From Dermatemys mawii (lineage: Eukaryota; Chordata; Testudines; Dermatemydidae), in assembly GCA_007922305.1 (NCBI GenBank), contig ML677330.1, positions 73,808 to 137,807 on the forward strand: DNA of 64,000 nucleotides. The letters are read 5' to 3'. The translations under genes and the position numbers were made by a program. Shown here in pieces: positions 33,062-45,179 of the stretch. The notes beneath the pieces are model-generated. The model was not told the DNA's origin. It did not search any database and was given only the letters and a program-made list of their open reading frames with translations. Positions within the stretch are counted from its first letter, which is position 1; each line of letters starts with the position of its first letter.

Positions 33062-36017
33062 ATTCAAATCACCATTGCCAGCAAAGTGTGCTCCCCAGTA
33101 CCAAGAGGAGTGCCTAACGTATCCAAATATATATTAATCGCCATGGTCTCGATCCTGAAAAGGAGAAAAGCACCCTCAGATTTCATTAACTCCAGTGGGA
33201 GCTGAGGGAACTCAAAAGGTCCTGTCAAGCATCTAGCAGAGCTGGGCCCTAATTAATTGCTAAAATGAAAATACTAGTATGGCTTCATTAATTACCATCT
33301 TTAGTTCAAGAACAGGGATTTATCGAGAGGAATAATTTGAGAAAGACACTACACAACTTCTTGGGAGCCTGGGAAATAAATCTTGCAACAACAAAAAGTG
33401 GCACCATCTTAACCACTCTCCAAAGCAAACTCTTGTTATTATGGAGATTTGAAAGTGCACTCCAGAGATCATTACAAAAAAAAATGTAGCTTTTCAAAAG
33501 GATACTCCATTGACAAATCTGAAATAATTGGAAACCTTATTGCAATTCAGCTGAGTTCTTCAAATGCTCCTGCTTGACTGTCACTATATGTTCAGAGATT
33601 TCATATTTCTTCAAGTCTTTAGTGTTAAAAACAATCAGCCAAGAGTACACAACACTCCCTCCTCCCCACCTCTCTCCTGAACATCAGAGCAGGCTGCTGC
33701 TCTTTTCCCAGAAGCTCTAAACGCATGTGCCCAGGGAACCGAATCACATGAATCATGGAAGTCTACAAGTCAGTGGAATCGGTTATTCCACAACTGTAGG
33801 AACGAAACTGCCTTTAACGCTAAAACAAATGCTGCTCTGCCTTTAACTCCAAACAAATGCAGAGCAGCAGACACATGATTTTATGTTTATAGCAGAACCA
33901 AGTGACCCAAGACTACAAAAGGATTTAAAATAACTCAGTGGCAGATTTAAGTGAATCTGACCCCCCCCTCCCCCGCATTGTGTTTACACAGTCTGTTCTA
34001 GCTATGCCAGAATGAGGGTGGGTGACGAGATGGGCAGATTTACTCCCATGGGTGGAAGTGACTTTAGGGAATGTCTCTCAAATTTCAGTGTGTGTTTGTT
34101 GGGGGAGATGGTGAATATTCTGTTAAACAGGAAGAGATGATAAACTATAAAAGTACTCAAGGGCCATGATAATGGATACAGCAGTTCCTCGTTTCTCAGA
34201 GAACTCAAATTTTCATCACACCAGAGCTCTGAGTCAGAACAAAATGAGTTCATACTCCACAACATGTGGCACTGGAACAGGAACAGCATCTCAACTAGGT
34301 CTTGAGAGGGTGGGGCACCCAATGACTCAGGGACCCCTGCAATAGCACCATTGGCTGGACAGCTGAATGGAAACTATTATTCTTCCTATCCACAGAGACA
34401 CCAGACCGAAAACAGATGGTCTCTTTCTTCTTTTGATTATATAAATAGTGGAGCATGTGTATCAAGGGGAGAACTGGCCCCTTGGTATGGAAAAGTCAGC
34501 AGTCATTTTCACTTCCCCATATACCAGAAAGCATAATCTATCATTCTGGAGTTGTATATTCATTTGCACTGTCTTCCATCATGTTTCAATCACTGATATG
34601 GCGCAAACTCACGGTGAATTAAGAGGTTTCAGAATTGTTTAGTTAAAATAAGTGTTATTTTAAAACACTACTATTATAGATATGATGTATATTTCACAGC
34701 ACATTACAAATACAAACTAGGACACATGCCCTTGATTAAAATGGACATGAAGTTTCACTGAAATCGCTAGACTCCTCTTGTCTATAAAGGTCCTTGTATG
34801 TGGGCTGATTTATAGGTAAAGGGCTTGAAATGAGTCAGTCAAAACAAACATAAAACAAAATGGCTATCAAATATATATTTCAATACATGTTCCTTACATG
34901 GACTACTTTTTCTGTTTAATCAACCATGAATGAAGTAAAATTATATATTTAGTTATACTAAGTCTATGTTGATTTATAGAATAATTTTGCCCTTAAAAGC
35001 TAAGAATTGTTGAAATATAAAAACTTTCTGTCCAATTTACACCTTGTAGTTCTTTAAAATTTTTGAACATTTTACCATAAGAAAAGCTACTATTTCACAG
35101 TCCGGAAAGAAAGAAGTCGGACTTCTACACTGTACATTTATTTTACTTTTTATTGTGATAGTTACCATGCCATGATCAAAATACAATTATCTTGGAAAAA
35201 TATCACACATATATATGGCAATCATCTATGTATAGTCCACAATGCTCCTCAATAGGTAAAGAAAGTTGGATGTGATCAAAACCTGCTTCAGCTGAAGTCA
35301 TGCTAGTCAACTGCATTCCAGGCAGCCACGAACTGTCCAAGTGATAAACGTGGAAGGAATGAACACAAACAAGGTAGGAAAGTAGAAGGAATGAAAAAGA
35401 CACAAGCCCTTACTACTAGCATACAAGGGAACTTTTGGCATAAAACTTAGATTGTGGGATTTTTCAGGCCCTTTATGGTAGTCTTAGCACTAAAATATAT
35501 GTTCCAAACGCATATGTCCTAGTAGGCCAAGGCCTTGTAGTTCTAAGTTATATATACATTCTCATCTGAATTTTTACCCCCAAATAAGGGTATTAGCATT
35601 GGCCTTAGTCACTGGCTTCCTACTCCTAAAGATGTACTTCTGTCTATATCATGTCCTGAAGTTTAATTATGTTACACATCTCTTCCAGTACCGAAGAAAG
35701 CTCTTCAGGTAGGAGCGGTTGTCTTCCCATGTATTTGTCCAGTGCTTAACACAACAGAATACCAATCCTATTTTTTGAACAAATAATAATTCTAAATTTG
35801 GTCAGTTTTGATTAAAGTAGCCTGATCTTCACATCACTTGGATAACAGAACATATGTACACTAGGTATATTTTCAAGTGCCATATCACCCCTGCCACCTG
35901 CCAATGTCAAATGTATTTGCTTTGATGGTGAATCTAGTTGGATTGCTGTTTATATTAAGGTCCCATTTACTCTCAGCTGTAGATGGCTAGACTTGGACTA
36001 GAGTGGTCAGGTACTTC
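33062..36017. other. Unique AT-rich DNA, no gene seen
   Basis: A short L2/MIR-tail-like fragment lies at 35690-35795 ('tgtatttgtccagtgcttaa'). The largest open frame is 106 codons (34002-34322, minus) and is unremarkable. Confidence 0.4.
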
Positions 36018-36135
36018 TGACTCTGCAACAGGTATTTTCAAGGGAGCCTAGAGAATCAAGTAATCAAACCTGGTTGAATTTCAACAAGAGTTGGGCTCCT
36101 AACTCCCTTAGGATCCTTTGAAAATCTCAACCCAC
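36018..36135. repeat. Old interspersed repeat, unnamed
   Basis: 'attttcaagggagcctagag' ... 'gagttgggctcctaactccc' ... 'ttaggatcctttgaaaatct' is an imperfect hairpin of a kind I recognise as common in sauropsid DNA. I cannot name the family. Confidence 0.45.
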
Positions 36136-36191
36136 GCACAGAGCATGTACATGTGCCATCAACAATAAACCAAGAAGCATGGTAGATTACA

Positions 36192-36392
36192 TGGGGATGT
36201 GGTGGATTGGCCAGCACTTGTAGTCTTTAAATTAAGACTAGCTACCTTTCTACAAGATATGTTGCAACTCAAAGAAGTTATGGGTTTGATCCACAAGTTA
36301 ATGAATGACGTTCTGACCTGTGTTATGCAGGAAGTCAGATTAGATTATAATAATGGCCCCTACTGGTCTTAAAAATCTATGACTCAATATTC
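36192..36392 (+). mobile_element. CR1 LINE 3' end
   Basis: Shows the usual CR1 tail order: 'gatgtggtggattggccagc', 'gtctttaaattaagactagc', 'cctgtgttatgcaggaagtc', 'agattagattataataatgg', ending near 'aaaatctatgac'. Only the 3' UTR part remains. Confidence 0.8.
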
Positions 36393-36784
36393 ACTCCTGA
36401 TTTCTTCAGCACCCAAAAATAAAAATAGCCAGTTTATTATTCAGAAATCAGGAGACAGATGTTACATTTTCAGAATCAGACTGAATTTCCATCTCTAGTT
36501 TGCTCTGTATTAAGGTGTTATTGTAACCACACCCTGTTCTAATATAAACCACATAAAGTACAGTTCCCCCTACCTCACTCCCAAACCATTTTAGAAATGT
36601 GTTTGGATAAGGGTATGTATCACTATGTTCATCTTAGAAAGAGGCCCAAACTGATTATGATTTTAAATCTGTACTATCAAATCTATTCTCATTGTTTCTC
36701 AGTGAAATGGTGCCATATGTGAGGACAGGGGAGTTAATCCTGTACTTCCTATTAGTAATAATGTTTTTGAGCTTCATTCCAAAG

Positions 36785-37062
36785 GACTGACAGAACAAGG
36801 AGCAATGGTTTCAAGTTGCAGTGAGGGAGGTCTAGGTTGGATATTAGGAAAAGCTATTTCACTAGGAGGGTTTCCTAGGGAGGTAGTGGAATCTCCATCG
36901 GTTAGGCTTAGGGCTAGAACTTTAGAGGTTTTTAAGGCCCGGCTTGACTAAGCCCTGGGCTGGGATGATTTAGTTGGGGACTGGAGCTGCTTTACGCAGG
37001 GGAATGGACTAAGATGACCACTTGAGGTCTCTTGCAACTCTAATCTTCTATGATTCATGCTG
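36785..37062 (+). mobile_element. CR1 LINE 3' end
   Basis: 'tcaagttgcagtgagggagg', 'ctaggttggatattaggaaa', 'ggaggtagtggaatctccat', 'gggatgatttagttggggac', ending 'cttctatgattcatg', which carries the characteristic CR1 3' terminal repeat. 5'-truncated and non-coding. Confidence 0.92.
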
Positions 37063-37934
37063 AAGTTTAACCTGAGGACTATACTTATAATATTGTATTT
37101 TCTTTTCAGATTATTGGTGTTTTATTCCTATGGAATTTATTACATCAGAAAGAGGCACAAATCTACTTCTTGGCAGTAAACACCCCTAAAATCAAATCTT
37201 GTCATCCTTAATAGAGGCCTTATTCCAAAACAGGCAATGTAATTTATTCACCACCTCCCTCAGTAGTGGCTCACAATTTCAGTTGCCTGAAGATTGATTT
37301 TTCTTTTGATTGGGGGTTAGGTTTTAAAGGCAACAGAAGTCAGAATAAACGCTACTTCCCTAGGAATTGGAGAACCGTTAGGTATTTAAGCAAAACTACT
37401 TGCACTTTTCAAAATTATCAAGTAAAATAATAAAATACTTTAGAATTAGTTCCACGAAAAGATTTGCTAATCTGTTCCCCCTCCCCTTCAGACTCCCAGA
37501 TGATATACTTCAAGTACTCTTCTTGCAAGTGTCAGTCTTTATCTCACCAACTGAGAGTGAGCCTCATTTCTGGATAAAATTCAATTAAATTCAAACTAAT
37601 AGTATTCACTGGATAACATTTATGTTGCAGTTTTGATTTTATGATTTAATGTTATGTTTGTGTAATGTTAATAGAAACAGCTCCTTGGGGCTTCAAAAAG
37701 TATCACACCATAAGAGCAGCACTGCTAACAACTTAACTAAGACACTGTTGTGATGCAGCTTGACAGAGCCAATACACACATGTTCTGATCTATATGAAAA
37801 AACAAGTCCAGCTTTGACTCTTGATGTTAGTGCATTTACATCAACACAAAAGGCCAAGCGGGTAAGAGCATGACTTTTTTTACCATGGAAAACAAGGAAC
37901 AAATCAGCTGTGTGAACTTTTCAGGACAGGCAAA
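37063..37934. other. Unique AT-rich DNA, no gene seen
   Basis: Nothing recognised. Open frames are under 70 codons. Confidence 0.45.
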
Positions 37935-38057
37935 GTTCTAGTTTCAGACCCTCCCTGGATCTCTACTGGCTTTAACACTGACTTCCTCAGTGCTCCTTGA
38001 CAAAGCACTTAACCTCCCTGCATCAGTTTCTCCATCTGTAAAATGAAAGCAATATTA
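37935..38057 (+). repeat. MIR SINE fragment
   Basis: 'ttgacaaagcacttaacctc', 'cctgcatcagtttctccatc', 'tgtaaaatgaaagcaatatt' match the MIR core. It ends at a perfect 14-bp hairpin. Confidence 0.8.
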
Positions 38058-38166
38058 TTTTTACTACCCCACATGGGGTAGTAAAAATGTGTGTCGATTA
38101 TTACTTGAACAGTAGTAGTACGCATATGTGTGTCAATTATTACTTGAACAGTAGTAGTATGCATAG
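38058..38166. repeat. Perfect hairpin followed by a 39-bp tandem duplication
   Basis: 'tttttactacccca' (38058-38071) and its exact reverse complement (38074-38087) are separated by two bases. Immediately after, a 39-bp unit beginning 'gtgtgtcgattattacttga' (38089-38127) is repeated (38128-38166) with two differences. Confidence 0.9.
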
Positions 38167-39061
38167 GCCTCAAGTCAAGGACTGGGGCCTCATTGTGATA
38201 AGCCCTGTATGCATATATAATAAAAAGGGTGGTTCCTGCCCAATCAAGTTTACAATGTAAGTAGGGTTTAAAAAACAAAAAAAACCCATAAATATCACCA
38301 TTGCACACACATCATGGTCCACAGGAGCCATGCATGAGAATTTGGGGGTGCAACAGAGAACAGCACTGTGTATAATAATAATGAAATCCTAGAACTGGAA
38401 GGGACCTACACATATTTAGATCAAATATATAAGTCTTCAAAGTGAGAAAAGATTCTTACCACAAAGATAATAAAGGGTTGAGCTGGTTATCTTTTAGTGC
38501 AAATTAATACATATCCGCACACACAATCAAGCCTTCAAAATACAAACAGGCAGTAACTATTGTTGTCTCTGGGAGCTGTGCACTCATGTTCGAGTCCCAT
38601 GTGTCCACAGGAAGAACACATGAGATATTTATTGTGATATGTCAAGCTTCTCCCTACTTCAGTTTTGATGCTAGAATGTCAATCCTCCGCCTGCATGGCA
38701 CTGGTTTGAAAGATGTATCTGCCCTCTGTAAGATCACAATGCTACCTGGTGATTCAGGGGTCACTGGTACATAGTCAGCATCCCATCCTCCACAAACATT
38801 GAATTTTACTGGCACAAATCTCTTGAATGTATATGTAAAACCACACTCTGCAGGGGCACAGCACTCTAAATGAATTTAAGTGAATATTCACAATGCATAT
38901 TTGCAGCATTTAATCAGTTCTATTGTTTATCCATTTTAAACTAATCTAGGCATTTTTAGGGTATCCATCTCCATAGTGCCTAGCTGACACTTATACTACT
39001 TAAAATGTATCTACCGCTGTTTGCTTTCATCCTGAAAGGGCAATTACAGGGAATTTCTTAC
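38167..39061. other. Unique DNA with a very short CR1-like scrap
   Basis: 38370-38415 ('aaatcctagaactggaaggg' then 'acct') looks like a reversed CR1 tail fragment. Otherwise nothing is recognised. Confidence 0.35.
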
Positions 39062-39400
39062 TAGAGCTGATCAGGAATTTTTGGCAAAATGCTTTTTCAT
39101 TGAAAAATACTGATATGGTGAAACTTTTCCTGGGAACATAAGTTTCAACAAATTTTTCATCTGGAATTTTTCATCAAGTTCAGGATAAAATTTCTGGTCA
39201 ATATGAGAAAGATACCCAATTCCAGAATAGCCAAGTGATTAGAGCATTCACCTGAGATGTGGAAGACTGAGATACAAGTGCCCAGAAACTTCAACCTGGT
39301 TCTCCCACATCCCCAGTAAGCTGTCTAATCACCAGGCTATTGGTTATTCTTCAATGTCAGAAATTTAAGCACAGAACATTCTATGATCCTTCACTACTAT
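39062..39400. repeat. Interspersed repeat with a tRNA-like core, copy 1
   Basis: Starts with A/T-rich 'gagctgatcaggaatttttg' and 'ttttcattgaaaaatac' blocks, then 'tagccaagtgattagagcat' (resembling a pol III A box) and 'gagatacaagtgcc' at the B-box position. A reversed partner of the same core follows near 39300-39350 ('aagctgtctaatcaccaggc'), so the whole is a weak hairpin. Related copies are at 41325-41660 and 53265-53530. Whether it is a tRNA-derived SINE or a DNA element is open. Confidence 0.5.
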
Positions 39401-39861
39401 AGTAACAATCTAACTTCAGGACTGCACTGTGAGAGAGAAGTATTCTGAATCTCTATTCTATTTAAAAAGTGAATTTCTTTAGTGTTTTATTCAGTGCACA
39501 TTTTTTTAACTTGCCCAATAATTGTCAGACTATAATTTCCAAACTAAACTTGCCAGCACCATTCCTGTAGTGGTAAACTAAGTTTCTGTTGTCTAATAAT
39601 GCTGTTCTTCCCTGCAACCACCAGAGGGCACGCCTGCTACAGCTATCACTACTAACCACACCTCAACTAAAAAACTTGGCTGGCTCAGTTCAGGGATATA
39701 CTCTTGTAATCGTTCAGAAAACAACCAGCCAATTGTTACATGAACATTTTATGAAAAACTAATGTAATGGCCTCAGCTAGAACTGAGCTTTAAGAGGAAT
39801 TTTCTCCAAATGTTCAACCTCTATATAAATCAACAATAGTATTGTTGTTGCTGTAGATCTG

Positions 39862-40416
39862 TTAGTCCCAGGATATTAGAGAGAAAAGGTGAGTGAGGTA
39901 ATAGCTTTTATTGGACCAACCAATGTGTGCTCATTTGAGAAAATTCTGAGACACAAAAATGCCACATCACCCATGGGCAAACACTTTTCACAAAATGATC
40001 ACTCCACTCTGTTCTCATCCTCAAAAGGAAACTTGCACAACATTTTCAAAAGATGAGTCTGGGTGCTTAAATTAATAACTTTGCTAAACACTAAAAATTG
40101 TGGTCTCAATAAAAACATTGTTGTAATACGCCATAAATCCAATCCGTAACCCACTAACTCCACCCCTTTTTTGTCCTATGACTGCAGGGGAGTTAGTTAA
40201 CAAGCTACTTCACCTCAAATGGTCTCTTTGAATGTGTGTGAACTATTTATGCTAAACAATCTGTTCCACCTTGTATTCAGCTGTGACATTGTGTGTGTCT
40301 GTCTGTCTGTGTGTTTCAGACCAAATGAAGAACTCTGTGTAGCTTAAAAGTTTGTTTCTTTCACCCACAGAAGTTGGTCCAATAAAACTATCACCTCACC
40401 CACCTTGTCTCAACAG
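39862..40416 (-). mobile_element. Element with about 40-bp inverted terminal repeats, family unnamed
   Basis: The left end has 'aaaaggtgagtgaggtaata' and 'gcttttattggaccaacca'. The right end, reversed, has 'gagacaaggtgggtgaggtg' and 'atagttttattggaccaact'. The ends thus form imperfect inverted repeats of about 40 bases, and the interior carries no gene. The preceding 'ttgctgtagatctgttagtc' (39848) usually accompanies this family. Target duplication was not identified. Opposite in orientation to the copy at 9480-9932. Confidence 0.75.
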
Positions 40417-40864
40417 TAGTTTGATATTCCTAATATGATGGGAGTGTAAATGAACTGGGACATGCTGCACCATTGATCATATGGGCTGGTTTCTTCTCCA
40501 AATTTTCTCTCCCCAGCTCAGAAGGTTTAAACAATTTGAGGACAGAATGCATTGTTTGTTTTGAACATTTACCAGTGTCTCACCTATTTTGGTCTGATGG
40601 GCTGTAAATTGGACTTCTAATGTAACATTACTTGCGATGAATATCGTGAAGCCTAAACTAAAGACTACTTTATTAGGCAACCTATCATAAGAGAACACCT
40701 CAGTCCCAGAAGTTAGAAGTACAATTTTGCTCCAACTATATTAGAAGACTGTCTCCACTGAGCAACTGATTTTTGCTAACCTAAGCAGGTTTCACTGTCT
40801 ATAATGGTATAAAAAATAACTGTTTTTAATTCATTTTAAACTTTTTCTGGGGAAGCCTTCCCCT
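40417..40864. other. Unique DNA, no gene seen
   Basis: Nothing recognised between the inverted-repeat element and the CR1 scrap. Confidence 0.4.
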
Positions 40865-40955
40865 GAAGTGTCTGGTATTGCCTATAGCCAGAGATACAGT
40901 ACTGGACTAGATGGGCCACTAGTATCTGAAATGGCAATTCCTGTGTTCCTGTAAC
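40865..40955 (+). mobile_element. CR1 LINE 3' terminal fragment
   Basis: 'gatacagtactggactagat', 'gggccactagtatctgaaat', 'ggcaattcctgtgttcctg' is the far 3' end of the CR1 subfamily whose reversed form is at 6200 and 58425. Confidence 0.75.
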
Positions 40956-41324
40956 TCTCCAAATACAACTTACCAAAGACATGCACACACACCAATCAGT
41001 TTCCACTTTTCTCCCATGCAAAAGTGCGCAGAATGAAAAACCTCTGAGTTTCGAAACACAGAGAAGCGGACATATTATCCTCTTGGCAGAGGGATTATGG
41101 TTAGCACGAGGGGCATAGCCTTTTAAACACAGACTGTGTGGAATCCTGTCACCAACTCTGCAGACCTCAAGGTATCTAGATGCCTCACTGCATGGTGTTT
41201 TGGCCTCCCACAGGCATAGGACCCTGGCAGCATGGCAGGCCTGTTATTGGTCTGCCTCCCAAGAGGAAGATAGAAGCTGTGGATCAGAAAGCAGCTGCAT
41301 TCAATTTCTAAGCATTTTCAGTAG

Positions 41325-41660
41325 AGTCGGTAGGGGATTTTTCAACCAAATGGGTTTTTGTGGGAAAATGCTTATCTGTTGAAACCAAAAAACTTTCATG
41401 ATTAAGGGTCAGTTTCAATTCAACTTTTGTCACAAAAGGTCTCTCAGGTCCAGGATGGAATTTCTGGAGAAAACAAGAGTCACATAATCAAAAGCCACCC
41501 CACAGAGCCAAGTGATCAGTCCACTCCTCTAGAACACGGGAGACACGGGTTCAATTTCGTGTTCTTCCAGGTTCAGAGCAAGAATTAGAATCTGAGCCTC
41601 CCACATCCCAGGTGAGTGCCTTGAGCATTACAAATTCAGGAGAAAGCTCCCAGATTAACA
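41325..41660. repeat. Interspersed repeat with a tRNA-like core, copy 2
   Basis: 'gggatttttcaaccaaatgg' and 'ctttcatgattaagggtcag' lead into 'agagccaagtgatcagtcca' and 'gacacgggttcaatttc' (a better B-box match than copy 1). The reversed partner 'cccaggtgagtgccttgagc' follows. Same family as 39062-39400. Confidence 0.5.
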
Positions 41661-42080
41661 AGAACGACCAGGTGCTTGTCTTCCATTCTCGGGAATCATA
41701 TGTTCTGTGTTTGGTGTCTATTGCCACACCAGGAGAACAGGACTATCATTCAGAAAAACACCAAGTACTATTATTGTTATAAACCATAAGCACAGGTGCG
41801 TAAACAAACTGTTAGTTTCAATTATCTACCCAATTCTCTACAGATATGGAAAACATTGTTTGCCCATTAGAGAGAAGAAATTACAAGCTTGATCCAACAG
41901 CCACTGAAATCTCTGGAAAGACTCCCACTGACTTCAACAGGCATTGGATCAGGGCCATTCTGACCAGTTTTGGTGCTACTGTGCATTTATGTATTAAAAA
42001 GGTATAATTTTTAATTCCTCAGGTACAACCGTACAGACAAATCACACAACTACACTACTAACGTGTTTAACATACTGAGG
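41661..42080. other. Unique DNA with a short hairpin motif
   Basis: 41890-41955 holds 'actcccactgacttcaacag' followed by 'gcattggatcagggcc', another instance of the recurring 'cttca-tgg' hairpin motif. No gene. Confidence 0.4.
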
Positions 42081-42081
42081 C

Positions 42082-42735
42082 CATGGTTACACTGGCACTT
42101 TATAGCGCTATAAAGCCCCCACGAGCGCTATAACCTACTCCCCGTCCACACTGGCAAGGCACTAATAGCGCTATAACCGTGGAGTTATAGCGCTATTATA
42201 AATCCACCTCCTCATGGGGAATAAGGGCTGTAGCGCAGCTGCTGTAGCGCTACAGCAAGAATGTGGACACCCACTGCGCTACAAGTAATCTCTGGAGATG
42301 CCTAGAGCCATTTAAGGCAATTGACGTCTCTTCCCTTTGTTTTGAACTTGGCTGGAGGAACGCGGAAGTACCTCTTTAGAGTTTCTTTCTTAACTCGGCA
42401 GATAAGCAATGCAAATGTTTAAGGAGGGAGCCTGTGTGAAAACAAAGCCTTCTGTGAACGGAGGCTCACTGACAGGCTTTCAGAAAAACGGAAAAACCAC
42501 TGTCTCTCTCCTTCCGCATACACACACCGCGTCCCCCCTCACCCCCCTCGTTTAAAAAGCACGTTGCACCCAGCTGAATGCTGGGATACCTGCCCTAATG
42601 CGCTGCTCTTAATGCCGCATTAAGTGCCCCAAATGTGGCCATGCTATACCGCAGGAGAATCTGAGTGTGGACATACAATAGCGCTATACATATTACTGTA
42701 TAAGGGGACCGCTATAACCTATAGCGCTATAATCT
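42082..42735 (+). mobile_element. Harbinger-like MITE, about 650 bp, copy 1
   Basis: Opens 'ggccatggttacactggcac' then 'tttatagcgctataaagc' and contains many 'agcgctat' palindromes. Core blocks 'aattgacgtctcttcccttt' and 'gcacgttgcacccagctgaa' followed by 'tgctgggata' are shared with 43818-44435 in the same orientation. The 'ggcc...ttacactggc' ends and the terminal-repeat style resemble PIF/Harbinger MITEs. A target duplication was not resolved. No coding frame. Confidence 0.7.
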
Positions 42736-43817
42736 TGTGTTCTTACACAGTTTATGCAACTAACTAGATGTAATGGGCTGCAAACGATCTTACTGTTACT
42801 TTGCCCTTCAACTGTGTGTCTTGGTCTATTTTTATTTTTAAGCGGTTAGTGTGTTGAGAAAAGCAGAAGAGTGTGACACAAGCATAATGATCAGTAAGCA
42901 GTACGCTCTGCCTATTCCTGCCTCCTACAAGATAATCTAACTGTAAAGTGTGCATTTTACAAATCACCACAGTTGCACCAAAGGCTAAAAAGTGTTACAG
43001 AAGAAAATGAGTATTTGGAGGGTGGGGGCGGGGGTGTCACAGTAGGGCAAGAAAGGAGTGAAACTGTAATAAAAATGTTGTGTGAGGAGCTGTAAAAAAA
43101 CCCCTTTGTTGTAAGAGGCATAAAAGAGATGGGTCTTGAGTTACTTTTCTTTTGTGATCTCAGACAAATTTGCATCAATACAATTTCCTATTGGATAATA
43201 CCCACAACTGACTGGGAGCAAAACAGTGGAATGCTCTAAGTGAAAAATTAGAGCAATGACGCATCATGACAAGGCTCCAACAGACGTTCTTGGCGTCTTT
43301 CTCAAAAGCATTTTTGCAAATGCAAAGAGCCAATGGCAGAACAAAACTGTTGATTTATTGCAAGTCCAAATTTCATTTGTGCTTTGCTAGTGTGAAGAGT
43401 ACTGTCAGATATGCCAGTCATTAACAGTAATTTCTTCTGCTCTTTATTCCTTGTTTGGATTTCATAAGCTCATACAACTATTAATGCCACAGCATATGAA
43501 ATTCTGTATTGAATTTGTGAATGTTAAAGGCAATTCCTGTGGCATTCTGCTCTCTCTCTCCATGTATGTATACACACACACTCTACATTAAAGAACAGTA
43601 AACTTGCAAAGTCAGGCAAAAGACATTGCCTGGGCAACCTTTATTTGGCCCCCTCATGTGTATGAATTATTATAGTTTTCAGTTCATGATCACATATTAT
43701 TTTTCCCTGGTATCCCCACCTCATTTAGTGCACAGAATGTGCAGTACTCACTTAATGAGCAGCTATTCAATAACTTGATTCCACCTCATTATTCAATGTG
43801 TGGTACCCATGTTTTAG
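42736..43817. other. Unique DNA between two related MITEs
   Basis: No gene is seen. The flanks of the two MITEs differ, so this is not a segmental duplication. Confidence 0.45.
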
Positions 43818-44435
43818 GCCTTTGTTACACTGGCACTTTATAGCGCTATAAAGCTCCCGGAGCACTATAACTTACTACCTGTCCAGACTGGCGAGGCATG
43901 TAGAGCGCTATAAAGCCACAGTTACAGCGCTGCTGGTAATCCTCCCTTCCTAGAGGATTAACAGCTATTGCATATTCCGTGTTCCATCTTATCTCAAGTG
44001 TGAATGAGTATTAACACAGATAGCGCAACAAGTGATCTCTGGGGACGCCCCGAGTCATTTAAGGCAATTGACGTCTCTTCCCTTTGTTTTGAACTCTGGC
44101 AGGAGGAATGCAGAAGTATGTTTTCAGAGTCTCTCTCTTAACTCGAAAGATAAGCAGTGCAAATGTTTAGGGAGGGAGCCTGTCTGAAATACAAAGCCTG
44201 CCTAGTCTTCTCTGTCAAAGAACGCTTAGTGACAGGCTCTCAGAAGGACGAACTCTCTCCCTTCGCATACACACAACACGTTCCCCCTCACCTTCCTCGT
44301 TTGAAAAGCACGTTGCACCCAGCTGAATGCTGGGATAGCTGCCCATAATGCACCACTCCTGTGCCGCTGCAAGTGCCGGAAATGTGGCCACGCTACACCG
44401 CTGGCAGGTATCAGTGTGGCCACGCTATAACACTA
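43818..44435 (+). mobile_element. Harbinger-like MITE, about 620 bp, copy 2
   Basis: Opens 'ggcctttgttacactggcac' preceded by TTA, then 'tttatagcgctataaagc'. It follows the same order of blocks as copy 1 but with many substitutions and a decayed right end ('gtggccacgctataacacta'). Divergence between copies indicates separate insertions of an old family. Confidence 0.7.
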
Positions 44436-45179
44436 TCCCTATAGCAAGGAGCAGGGTTGGGTGTGGGGGCTTGCCCTGCTCTCTGGCAGGAGCACTAGGC
44501 AGGCAGGTGGAAAGGACTGCAGGTGTAAGAGTTGTGGGCATTTTTCTGAGGGCTCCCCAATTGGCCAAGGTCCCTGGGCATGGGCCTTATGACCCAGGGG
44601 CTAATCTGCAACTGCTATTGCTTAAGTGCTGTACTGGATCAGAGTCCATGAACCTAAGAAAAAGAAAACAAGCCTGCTTTAATCAAAGATGATTTTTTTA
44701 AGTATTTACTGTAAACCAGTTCACTTTGTTGTGTTCATGATGAAACACTGAACTGGAGAGAACATAGTTCATACACAGTCTAAATAGCAGTCTGCATACA
44801 AAGAAACCTTTCTAAACTAAATGTAAATTCATTAGGGACCACTGCAATATATTTTATTACTTACTGAATATTGACAATGTTAGATACTATCCAAACATAG
44901 AAGCTACAGCCACAGTCCCTGCCCCCCAACAATATTATAATCTAAATTAAAATCTTGAATTAAGATCTGAGGTGCTCACATACCATGGTGATGAATATAG
45001 GATAGGTAAAATACAATAGCTGGGAAAGTTAGGTGTGAGTATTACAAAAAGGAAGGCATTGTCAGTGAAGACTTGTGAATGGAAAAAATAAAGGCCACCA
45101 AAAGATAAGTTATCAATTAATGTCAGCCAAAACTAATATCTAGAACAGTTTGAGGAGGAAGAGAGAGGGATATTACAGA
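44436..45179. other. Unique DNA, no gene seen
   Basis: Nothing recognised apart from short AT-rich stretches. Confidence 0.4.
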
